Below, piece after piece: positions 21,017 to 33,000 of a stretch of DNA of 64,000 bases. Made by a program: the position numbers and the translations under genes. The stretch comes from Leptodactylus fallax (Eukaryota > Chordata > Amphibia > Anura > Leptodactylidae): the NCBI GenBank assembly GCA_947044405.1, contig CAMRHE010000460.1, positions 1,079,501-1,143,500 of the forward strand, in the 5' to 3' direction. The first letter of the stretch is position 1, and every line of letters begins with the position of its first letter. The notes beneath the pieces are model-generated. The model saw only the letters and a program-made list of their open reading frames with translations, ran no database searches and was not told the origin of the DNA.

Positions 21017-24000
21017 TTCTCTCTCACACCTCCTCCTCCGTGTCCTCCTCTCTCTCACACCTCCTCCTCCGTGTCCTCCTCTCTCTCACACCCCCTCCTC
21101 CGTGTCCTCCTCTCTCTCTCACACCCCCTCCTCCGTGTCCTCCTCTCTCTCTCACACCTCCTCTTCCGTGTCCTCCTCTCTCTCCCACACCTCCTCCTCC
21201 GTGTCCTCCTCTCTCTCACACCCCCTCCTCCGTGTCCTCCTCTCTCTCACACCCCCTCCTCCGTGTCCTCCTATCTCTCACACCCTCCTCCTCCGTGTCC
21301 TCCTCTCTCTCTCACCTCCTCCTCCGTGTCCTCCTCTCTCTCTCACACCTCCTCCTCCGTGTCCTCCTCTCTCTCACACCTCCTCCTCCGTGTCCTCTCT
21401 CTCTCTCTCACACCTCCTCCTCCGTGGCCTCCTCTCTCTCTCTCACACCTCCTCTTCCGTGTCCTCCTCTCTCTCTCACACCTCCTCTTCCGTGTCCTCC
21501 TCTCTCTCACACCTCCTCCTCCGTGTCCTCCTCTCTCTCTCACACCTCCTCCTCCGTGTCCTCCTCTCTCTCTCACACCTCCTCCTCCGTGTCCTCCCTC
21601 TCTCTCACACCTCCTCTTCCGTGTCCTCCTCTCTCTCTCACACCTCCTCTTCCGTGTCCTCCTCTCTCTCACACCTCCTCCTCCGTGTCCTCCCTCTCTC
21701 TCTCACACCTCCTCCGTGTCCTCCTCTCTCTCTCACACCCCCTCCTCCGTGTCCTCCTCTCTCTCCACCCCCTCCTCCGTGTCCTCCTATCTCTCTCACA
21801 CCTCCTCCTCCGTGTCCTCCTCTCTCCCTCCTCCTCCGGTCCTCCGTCCCTCTCTCTCACACCTCCTCCTCCGTGTCCTCCTCTCTCTCTCACACCTCCT
21901 CCTCCGTGTCCTCCTCTCTCACACCCCCTCCTCCGTGTCCCTCTCTCTCTCCCCCTCCTCCTCCGTGTCCTCCCTCTCTCTCACACCTCCTCCTCCGTGT
22001 CCTCCCTCTCTCTCTCACACCCCCTCCTCCGTGTCCTCCTCTCTCTCTCTCACACCCCTCCTCCGTGTCCTCCCTCTCTCTCACACCTCCTCCTCCGTGT
22101 CCTCCTCTCTCTCCCACCCCTCCTCCGTGTCCTCCTCTCTCTCTCACACCTCCTCTTCCGTGTCCTCCTCTCTCTCACACCTCCTCTTCCGTGTCCTCTC
22201 TCTCTCTCACACCTCCTCCTCCGTGTCCTCCTCTCTCTCTCACACCTCCTCCTCCGTGTCCTCCTCTCTCTCCACCCCCTCCTCCGTGTCCTCCCTCTCT
22301 CTCACACCCCTCCTCCGTGTCCTCCTCTCTCTCTCACACCTCCTCCTCCGTGTCCTCATCTCTCTCACACCTCCTCCTCCGTGTCCTCCTCTCTCTCACA
22401 CCTCCTCCTCCGTGTCCTCCTCTCTCTCTCACACCCTCCTCCTCCGTGTCCTCCCTCTCTCTCACCCCCTCCTCCGTGTCCTCCTCTCTCTCACACCTCC
22501 TCCTCCGTGTCCTCCTCTCTCTCACACCTCCTCCTCCGTGTCCTCCCTCTCTCTCTCACACCCCCTCCTCCGTGTCCTCCTCTCTCTCTCACACCTCCTC
22601 CTCTCTCTCTCACACCTCCTCTTCCGTGTCCTCCTCTCTCTCTCACTCCTCCTCTTCCGTGTCCTCCTCTCTCTCACACCTCCTCCTACTCCGTGTCCTC
22701 CTCTCTCTCACACCCCGTCCTCCGTGTCCTCCCTCTCTCTCACACCTCCTCTTCCGTGTCCCTCTCTCTCTCTCACCTCCTCCTACTCCATGTCCTCCTC
22801 TCTCTCACACCCCCTCCTCCGTGTCCTCCTCTCTCTCTCACCCTCTCCTCCTCCGTGTCCTCCTCTCTCTCACACCCCTCCTCCGTGTCCTCCTCTCTCT
22901 CTCACCTCCCTCCTCCGTGTCCTCCTCTCTCTCTCTCTCCCCTCCTCCTCCGTGTCCTCCTCTCTCTCCCTCTCCTCCGTGCCTCTCTCTCTCACACCTC
23001 CTCCGTGTCCTCCCTCTCTCTCACCTCCTCCTCCCCGTGTCCTCCTCTCTCTCCCCCCCTCCTCCTCCGTGTCCTCCTCTCTCTACACCTCCTCCTCCGT
23101 GTCCTCCTCTCTCTCTCACACCTCCTCCTCCGTGTCCTCTCTCTCTCTCTCACACCTCCTCCTCCGTGTCCTCCTCTCTCTCTCCCCCCTCCTCCGTGTC
23201 CTCCTGCTCTCTCCCTCCTCCTCCTCCGTGTCCTCCTCTCTCTCTCCTCACACCTCCTCCTCCGTGTCCTCCTCTCTCCTCCTCCTCCGTGTCCTCCTCT
23301 CTCTCCCCCACCTCCTCCTCCGTGTCCTCCTCCTCACACCTCCTCCTCCGTGTCCTCCTCTCTCTCACACCCTCCTCCCCGTGTCCTCCTCTCTCTCACA
23401 CCTCCTCCTCCTCGTCTCCCTCTCTCACACCTCCTCCTCCGGTCTCTCTCTCTCTCTCACCTCCTCCTCCGTGTCCTCCTCTCTCTCTCACACCTCCTCC
23501 TCCTCCGTGTCCTCCTCTCTCTCTCTCACCTCCTCCTCCGGTCCCCTCTCTCTCTCTCACACCCCTCCTCCGTGTCCTCCCCTCTCCCCCCCCCCCCCCT
23601 CTCTCACACCTCCTCCTCCGTGTCCTCCCTCTCTCTCTCACCTCCTCCTCCGTGTCCTCCTCTCTCTCACACCTCCTCCTCCGTGTCCTCCCTCTCTCTC
23701 ACACCTCCTCCTCCGTGTCCTCCTCTCTCTCTCACACCTCCTCCTCCGTGTCCTCCTCTCTCTCTCACACCTCCTCCTCCGTGTCCTCCTCTCTCTCTCC
23801 CTCCTCCTCCTCCGTGTCCTCTCTCTCTCTCACACCTCCTCCTCCGTGTCCTCCTCTCTCTCTCACACCTCCTCCTCCGTGTCCTCCCTCTCTCTCACAC
23901 CTCCTCCTCCGTGTCCTCCTCTCTCTCTCCCCCTCCCCGTGTCCTCCCTCTCTCCTCCTCCTCCGTGTCCTCCCTCTCTCTCACACCTCCTCTTCCGTGT

Positions 24001-27000
24001 CCCCTCTCTCTCTCCCCCCTCCTCCGTGTCCTCCTCTCTCTCACACCTCCTCCTCCGTGTCCTCCTCTCTCTCACCTCCTCCTCCGTGTCCTCCCTCTCT
24101 CTCACACCTCCTCCTCTCCGTGTCCTCCTCTCTCTCACACCTCCTCCTCCGTGTCCTCCTCTCTCTCTCACCTCCTCCTCCGTGTCCTCCTCTCTCTCAC
24201 ACCTCCTCCTCCGTGTCCTCCCTCTCTCTCCTCCTCCTCCGTGTCCCCTCTCTCTCTCACCTCCTCCTCCTCCGTGTCCTCCTCTCTCTCACACCTCCTC
24301 CTCCGTGTCCTCCTCTCTCTCCTCCTCCTCCGTGTCCCCTCTCTCCCCTCCTCCGTGTCCTCCTCTCTCTCTCTCCCCCTCCTCCTCCGTGTCCTCCTCT
24401 CTCTCTCACACCTCCTCCTCCGTGTCCTCCTCTCTCTCACCCCCTCCGTGTCCTCCTCTCTCACACCCTCCTCCTCCGTGTCCTCCTCTCTCTCTCACCT
24501 CCTCCTCCTCCGTGTCCTCCCTCTCTCTCACCTCCTCCTCCGTGTCCTCCTCTCTCTCTCACACCTCCCCTCCTCCGTGTCCTCCCTCTCTCTCTCACCT
24601 CCTCCTCTCCGTGTCCTCCTCTCTCTCTCTCACCTCCTCCGTGTCCTCCCTCTCCACCCCCCCTCCCACACCTCCTCCTCCTCCGTCCTCTCTCTCTCAC
24701 ACCTCCTCCTCCGTGTCCTCCTCTCTCTCACACCTCCTCCTCCGTGTCCTCCCTCCCTCTCTCTCACACCTCCTCCTCCGTGTCCTCTCTCTCTCACACC
24801 TCCTCCGTCCCCCCCCCCCCCCCCCCTGTCCCCTCTCTCACACCTCCTCCCTCCGTGTCCTCCTCTCTCTCCCACCTCCTCCCGTGCCCCCCCCCTCCCC
24901 CCCTCCGTGTCCTCCCTCTCTCTCACACCTCCTCCTCCGTGTCCTCCTCTCTCTCACCCTCCTCCTCCGTGTCCTCTCTCTCTCTCCCTCCTCCGTGTCC
25001 TCCTCTCTCTCACACCTCCTCCTCCGTGTCCTCCTCTCTCTCTCACCTCCTCCTCCGTGTCCTCCTCTCTCTCTCACACCTCCTCCTCCGTGTCCTCCTC
25101 TCTCTCACACCTCCCTCTCCTCCGTGCTCCTCCCCTCCCCCCCCCAACCCCGTGTCCTCCTCTCTCTCACCCCTCCTCCGTGTCCTCCTCTCTCCCACCC
25201 CCCCCGTGTCCTCCTCTCTCTCACACTCCTCCTCCGTGTCCTCCTCTCTCCCCTCCCCCGGTCCCCTCCCCCCCCCCCCTCTCTCTCACCACCTCCTCCT
25301 CCGTGTCCTCCTCTCTCTCACACCTCCTCCTCCGTGTCCTCCTCTCTCTCTCACCTCCTCCTCCTCCGTGTCCCCTCTCTCTCTCTCCTCCTCCTCCTCC
25401 GTGTCCTCTCTCTCTCTCACACCTCCTCCTCCGTGTCCTCCTCTCTCTCTCCTCCTCCTCCTCCGTGTCCTCCTCTCTCTCACACCTCCTCCTCGTCCCC
25501 TCTCTCTCCCCTCCGGTCCTCCTCTCTCTCTCTCTCCCTCCTCCTCCTCCTCTCTCTCTCACACCTCCTCCTCCGTGTCCTCTCTCTCTCTCACACCCTC
25601 CTCCGTGTCCTCCCTCTCTCTCACCTCCTCCTCCGTGTCTCCTCTCTCTCTCCCTCCTCCTCTCCTCCTCTCTCTCCTCCTCCTCTCCCTCTCTCTCACC
25701 CCCTCCTCCTCTCTCTCTCTCACACCTCCTCCTCTCTCTCTCTCTCTCACCTCCTCCTCCGTGTCCTCCTCTCTCTCTCACACCTCCTCCTCCGTGTCCT
25801 CCCCTCTCTCACACCCCCCTCCTCCGTGTCCTCCTCTCTCTCACCCCCTCCTCCCCCGTGTCCTCTCTCTCTCTCACACCTCCCTCCTCCGTGTCCTCCT
25901 CTCTCTCACACCTCCTCCGGGTCCCCTCTCTCTCACTCCTCCTCGGTGTCCTCCCTCTCTCCCCTCCTCCTCCGTGTCCTCCTCTCTCTCACACCCCCTC
26001 CTCCGTGTCCTCCTCTCTCTCACACCTCCTCCTCCGTGTCCTCCTCTCTCTCTCACACCTCCTCCTCCTCCGTGTCCTCCTCTCTCTCTCACACCTCCTC
26101 CTCCTCCTCTCTCTCTCACACCTCCTCCTCCGTGTCCTCCCTCTCTCTCACACCTCCTCCTCCGTGTCCTCCCTCTCTCTCACACCTCCTCCTCCGTGTC
26201 CTCCTCTCTCTCTCACCTCCTCCTCCGTGTCCTCCTCTCTCTCTCACCTCCTCCTCTCCGTGTCCTCCTCTCTCTCTCACCTCCTCCTCCGTGTCCTCCC
26301 TCTCTCTCTCACCTCCTCCTCCGTGTCCTCCCTCTCTCTCACACCTCCTCCTCCGTGTCCTCCTCTCTCTCTCACCTCCTCCTCCCCTCTCTCTCCCTCC
26401 TCTCTCTCTCACACCTCCTCCTCCGTGTCCTCCTCTCTCTCTCACCTCCTCCTCCTCTCTCTCTCTCTCCCCCTCCTCCTCCGTGTCCTCCTCTCTCTCA
26501 CACCTCCTCCTCCGTGTCCTCCTCTCTCTCTCTCCCTCCTCCTCCTCCGTGTCCTCCTCTCTCTCTCACACCCCTCCTCCGTGTCCTCCCCTCTCTCACC
26601 CTCCTCCTCCGTGTCCTCTCTCTCTCACACCTCCTCCTCCTCTCTCTCTCTCTCACACCTCCTCCTCCGTGTCCTCCTCTCTCTCACACCCTCCTCCGTG
26701 TCCCTCTCTCTCTCACACCTCCTCCTCCGTGTCCTCCTCTCTCTCCCCTCCGTCCCTCCTCTCTCTCTCTCCCTCTCCCTCTCTCTCACACCTCCTCCTC
26801 CGTGTCCTCCCCTCTCTCTCTCACCTCCTCCTCCGTGTCCTCTCTCTCTCTCACACCTCCTCCTCCGTGTCCTCTCTCTCTCTCCCCCCCCGTGTCCTCC
26901 TCTCTCTCTCACACCTCCTCCTCCGTGTCCTCTCTCTCTCTCTCACACCCCTCCTCCTCCGTGTCCTCCCCTCTCTCCTCCTCCTCCTCCTCTCCTCCCT

Positions 27001-30000
27001 CCTCCTCGTCCTCCTCTCTCTCTCACACCCCCTCCTCCGTGTCCTCCTCTCTCTCTCCCTCCTCCGTGTCCTCCTCTCTCTCACACTCCTCCTCCGTGTC
27101 CCCCCCTCTCTCTCCTCCTCCTCCCCCCCTCCCTCCTCCTCTCTCTCTCCCCTCCTCCTCCGTCCTCCTCTCTCTCTCACACCTCCTCCTCCGTGTCCTC
27201 CCTCTCTCTCTCACACCTCCTCCTCCGTGTCCTCCTCTCTCTCTCACCCTCCTCTCCTCCTCTCTCTCTCTCACACCCCTCCTCCGTGTCCTCCCTCTCT
27301 CTCACCTCCTCCCTCCTCCCTGTCCTCTCTCTCTCACCTCCTCCTCCGTGTCCTCTCCTCTCTCTCACACCTCCTCCTCCGTGTCCTCCTCTCTCTCTCA
27401 CCTCCTCCTCCGTGTCCTCCCTCTCTCTCACACCTCCTCCTCCGTGTCCTCCCTCTCTCACACCTCCTCCCCCCCTGTCCTCCTCTCTCTCACACCTCCT
27501 CCTCCGTGTCCTCCTCTCTCTCACACCTCCTCCTCCGTGTCCTCCCTCTCTCTCTCACCTCCTCCTCCGTGTCCTCCTCTCTCTCACACCTCCTCCTCCG
27601 TGTCCTCCTCTCTCTCACACCCTCCTCCTCTGTCCTCCTCTCTCTCTCACTCCTCCTCCTCCGTGTCCTCTCTCTCTCTCACCTCCTCCTCCGTGTCCTC
27701 CTCTCTCTCACCTCCTCCGTGTCCTCCTCTCTCTCTCACCCCCGGCCTCCCCCTCCCCCCCCCCCTCCTCCGTGTCCTCCCTCTCTCTCTCTCACCTCCT
27801 CCTCCGTGTCCTCCTCTCTCTCACACCTCCTCCTCCGTGTCCTCCTCTCTCTCACACCTCCTCCTCCGTGTCCTCCCTCTCTCTCACACCTCCTCCGTGT
27901 CCTCCTCTCTCTCTCACACCTCCTCCTCCGTGTCCTCCTCTCTCTCTCACACCTCCTCCTCCGTGTCCTCCTCTCTCTCTCCCTCCTCCTCCGTGTCCTC
28001 CTCTCTCTCTCTCTCTCTCCTCCTCCTCCGTGTCCTCCTCTCTCTCTCACACCTCCTCCGTGTCCCCCTCTCTCTCCTCCTCCTCGTCCTCTCCGTGTCC
28101 TCCTCTCTCCCTCCTCCTCCGTGTCCTCCTCTCTCTCTCACTCCTCCTCCGTGTCCTCCTCTCTCTCCCTCCCCCCCCTCCTCCGTGTCCTCTCTCTCTC
28201 ACACCTCCTCCTCCGTGTCCTCCTCTCTCTCTCACACCTCCTCCCGTGTCCTCCTCTCTCTCTCTCACACCTCCTCCTCGTGTCCTCTCTCTCTCTCTCT
28301 CCTCCTCTCTCTCCTCCTCCTCCGTGTCCTCCTCTCTCTCTCTCTCCTCCTCCTCTCCTCCTCTCCGTGTCCTCCCTCTCTCTCTCTCCTCCTCTCTCCC
28401 CCTCCTCCGTGTCTCCTCTCCTCTCTCTCTCTCTCCCTCCTCCTCCTCCGTGTCCTCCTCTCTCTCCTCCTCTCTCTCTCTCACCTCCTCCGTGTCCTCC
28501 CCTCCTCTCACACCTCCTCCTCCGTGTCCTCCTCTCTCTCACACCTCCTCCTCCTGTCCTCCTCTCTCTCTCACCTCCTCCTCTGTGTCCTCCTCTCTCT
28601 CTCACCTCCTCCTCCGTCCTCCTCTCTCTCACACCTCCTCCTCCGTGTCCTCCTCTCTCTCACACCTCCTCCTCCGTGTCCTCCTCTCTCTCTCACACCT
28701 CCCTCCTCCGTGTCCTCCTCTCTCTCACACCTCCTCCTCCGTGTCCTCCTCTCTCTCACACCTCCTCCTCCGTGTCCTCCTCTCTCTCACACCCCTCCTC
28801 CGTGTCCTCCTCTCTCTCCTCCCTCCTCCGTGTCCTCCTCTCTCTCTCACCACCTCCTCCGTGTCCTCCTCTCTCTCCACCTCCTCCTCCGTGTCCTCCT
28901 CTCTCTCTCACCCCTCCTCCTGTCGTCCCCTCTCTCTCCCTCCTCCTCCGTGTCCTCCTCTCTCTCACCCTCCTCCTCCGTGTCTCCTCTCTCTCTCACA
29001 CCTCCTCCTCTCCCCTCTCCTCCGTGTCCTCCCTCTCTCTCACACCTCCTCCTCCGTGTCCTCCTCTCTCTCACACCTCCTCCTCCGTGTCCTCCTCTCT
29101 CTCACACCCCTCCTCCGTGTCCCTCTCTCTCTCACACCTCCTCCTCCGTGTCCTCCTCTCTCTCTCCTCCTCCTCCGTGTCCTCCTCTCTCTCACCTCCT
29201 CCTCCGTGTCCTCCTCTCTCTCCTCCGGTCCTCCTCTCGTGTCCTCCTCTCTCTCTCTCCCCCTCCTCCGTGTCCTCCCTCTCTCTCACACCTCCTCCTC
29301 CGTGTCCTCCTCTCTCTCACCTCCTCCTCCTCCTCTCTCTCTCACACCTCCTCCTCCGTGTCCTCCTCTCTCTCTCACCTCCTCCTCCGTGTCCTCCTCT
29401 CTCTCACACCTCCTCCTCCTCCCTCCCTCCCCCCTCCTCCTCCGTGTCCTCCTCTCTCTCACCTCCTCCTCCGTGTCCTCCTCTCTCTCACCTCCTCCTC
29501 CGTGTCCTCCTCTCTCTCTCACACCCCCTCCTCCGTGTCCTCCCTCTCTCTCACCTCCTCCTCCTCCTCTCTCTCACACCTCCTCCTCCGTGTCCTCCCT
29601 CTCTCTCACACCCCCTCCTCCGTCCTCCTCTCTCTCTCACACCTCCTCCTCCGTGTCCCCCCCCCTCTCTCCTCCTCCTCCGTGTCCTCCTCTCTCTCTC
29701 ACCTCCTCCTCCGTGTCCTCTCTCTCTCTCACACCTCCTCCTCCGTGTCCTCCTCTCTCTCTCACCTCCTCCTCCTCCGTGTCCTCCTCTCTCTCACCTC
29801 CTCCTCCTCCTCCTCTCTCTCTCCCCCCCTCCTCGTGTGTCCTCTCTCTCTCACACCTCCTCCTCCGTGTCCTCCTCTCTCTCTCCCCTCCTCCGTGTCC
29901 TCCTCTCTCTCTCAACCTCCCTCCTCCGTGTCCTCCTCTCTCTCCCCCCTCCTCCTCCTCCGTGTCCTCCTCTCTCTCTCACACCTCCTCCTCCGTGTCC

Positions 30001-33000
30001 TCCTCTCTCTCTCACACCCCTCCTCCGTGTCCTCCCTCTCTCTCACCCTCCTCCGTGTCCTCCCTCTCTCTCACCTCCTCCTCCGTGTCCTCCTCTCTCT
30101 CTCACCACCTCCTCCTCCTCCTCTCTCTCTCACCTCCTCCTCCGTGTCCTCCTCTCTCTCTCACCTCCTCCTCCGTCGTGTCCTCCTCTCTCTCACCTCC
30201 TCCTCCGTGTCCTCCTCTCTCTCACACCCCTCCTCCTCCGTGTCCTCCCTCTCTCACCCTCCTCCTCCTCCTCTCTCTCTCACTCCTCCTCCTCCGTGTC
30301 CCCTCTCTCTCACACCCCCTCCTCCGTGTCCTCCTCTCTCTCTCACCACCTCCTCCGTGTCCTCCTCTCTCTCCCCTCCTCCGTGTCCTCCCTCTCTCTC
30401 ACACCTCCTCCTCCGTGTCCTCCTCTCTCTCTCACCTCCTCCTCCGTGTCCTCCTCTCTCTCCCTCTCCCTCCTCTCCCCCCTCCTCCTCCGTGTCCTCC
30501 CTCTCTCTCTCACACCTCCTCCTCCGTGTCCTCCTCTCTCTCCCCCCCCCCTCCTCCGTGTCCTCCCCTCTCTCTCTCACACCTCCTCCTCCGTGTCCTC
30601 CTCTCTCTCTCACACCTCCTCCTCCGTGTCCTCCTCTCTCTCCCCCCCTCCTCCGTGTCCTCCTCTCTCTCTCTCCTCCCCCTCTCTCCCGTGTCCTCCC
30701 CCTCTCTCTCTCACCCCTCCCTCCGTGTCCTCCTCTCTCTCCCCTCCTCCTCGGTGTCCCCCCCTCTCTCACCCCCCCGCCCCTCTCTCTCTCCCTCCTC
30801 CTCCGTGTCCTCCTCTCTCTCACACCCCTCCCCGTGTCCTCCTCTCTCTCACACCTCCTCCTCCGTGTCCTCCTCTCTCTCTCACACCTCCTCCTCCGTG
30901 CCCCTCTCTCTCTCACACCCCCTCCTCCGTGTCCTCCCCTCTCTCTCCCCCCCTCCTCCTCCGTGTCCTCCTCTCTCTCACACCTCCTCCTCCGTGTCCT
31001 CCTCTCTCTCACCCCCCCGTGTCCGCCCTCTCTCTCCACCTCCCCGTGCCCCTCTCTCTCACACCTCCTCCTCCGTGTCCTCCTCTCTCTCACACCTCCT
31101 CCTCCGTGTCCTCCTCTCTCTCCCCCTCCTCCTCCGTGTCCTCCCTCTCTCTCACACCTCCTCCTCCGTGTCCTCCTCTCTCTCTCACACCTCCTCCTCC
31201 GTGTCCTCCTCTCTCTCTCCCTCCTCCGTGTCCTCCTCTCTCTCTCCACCTCCTCCGTGTCCTCCCTCCCCCTCCTCTCCTCCGTGTCCCCTCTCTCTCC
31301 CCCCCCTCCTCCTCTCTCTCTCACCCCTCCTCCGCCCTCCTCTCCCCCCCCCCCCCCCCCCCCTCCTCCGTGTCCTCCTCTCTCTCCCTCCTCCTCCGTG
31401 TCCTCCCTCTCTCTCACACCTCCTCCTCCGTGTCCTCTCTCTCTCTCACCCCCTCCTCCGTGTCCCTCTCTCTCTCTCCTCCTCCTCCTCCTCTCTCTCA
31501 CCTCCTCTCTCTCTCTCCCCCCTCCTCCTCCGTGTCCTCCTCTCTCTCTCACACCTCCTCCTCCGTGTCCTCCTCTCTCTCACACCTCCTCCTCCGTGCT
31601 CCTCTCTCTCTCTCCACCTCCTCCCCCCCCCCCCCCCCTCCTCCGTGTCCTCCTCTCTCTCTCACCTCCTCCTCCGTGTCCTCCTCTCTCTCACACCTCC
31701 TCCTCCGTGTCCTCCTCTCTCTCTCCCTCCTCCTCCGTGTCCTCCTCTCTCTCACACCTCCTCCTCCGTGTCCTCCTCTCTCTCTCCCCTCCTCCCGTGT
31801 CCTCCTCTCTCCCCTCCTCCGTGTCCTCCTCTCTCTCTCACCCCCCTCCTCCGTGTCCTCCTCCTCTCTCTCTCACCTCCTCCCTCCGGTCCTCCTCTCT
31901 CTCCACCTCCTCCTCCGTGTCCTCTCTCTCTCTCTCACCTCCGGTCTCCCCCCTCCTCCTCCTCTCTCTCTCTCACACCCCTCCTCCGTGTCCTCCTCTC
32001 TCTCACACCTCCTCCTGCGTGCCCCTCTCTCTCCACACCTCCTCCGTGTCCTCCTCTCTCTCTCACACCTCCCCCTCCGTGTCCTCCCTCTCTCCCTCCT
32101 CCTCCGTGTCCTCCCTCTCTCACACCTCCTCCTCCGTGTCCTCCTCTCTCTCCCCCTCTCTCTCTCCCCCTCCTCCTCCGTGTCCCTCTCTCTCTCTCAC
32201 ACCTCCTCCTCCGTGTCCTCCTCTCTCTCTCACACCTCCTCCTCCGTGTCCTCCTCTCTCTCTCCCTCCTCCCCTCCTCCGTGTCCTCCTCTCTCTCTCC
32301 CTCCTCCTCCGTGTCCTCCCTCTCTCTCTCACACCTCCTCCTCCGTGTCCTCCCTCTCTCCCCCTCCTCCTCCGGTCCTCTCTCTCTCCCCTCCTCCGTG
32401 TCCTCCTCTCTCTCACCTCCTCCTCCGTGTCCTCCTCTCTCTCACCCCCCCCCCCCCCCCCCTCTCCCTCCTCCGCCCCGTGTCCCCCTCTCTCTCTCAC
32501 CTCCTCCTCCGTGTCCTCCTCTCTCTCACACCTCCTCCTCCGTGTCCTCCTCTCTCCCCTCCTCCTCCGTGTCCTCCTCTCTCTCCCCCCTCCTCCGTGT
32601 CCTCCCTCTCTCTCACACCTCCTCCTCCGTGTCCTCCTCTCTCTCTCTCCTCCTCCGTGTCCTCCTCTCTCTCTCACCTCCTCCTCCGTGTCCTCCTCTC
32701 TCTCTCTCTCTCCTCCTCCTCCGTGTCCTCCCTCTCTCTCACCCCCCCCCCTCCGCGTGTCCTCCTCTCTCTCACCCCCCTCCTCCGTGTCCTCCTCTCT
32801 CTCTCACCTCCTCCTCCTCCGTGTCCTCCTCTCTCTCACACCTCCTCCTCCGTGTCCTCCTCTCTCTCTCACCTCCTCCTCCGTGTCCTCCTCTCTCTCT
32901 CACCTCCTCCTCCGTGTCCTCCTCTCTCTCTCACACCTCCTCCTCCGTGTCCTCTCTCTCTCTCACACCTCCTCCTCCGTGTCCTCCCTCTCTCTCTCAC

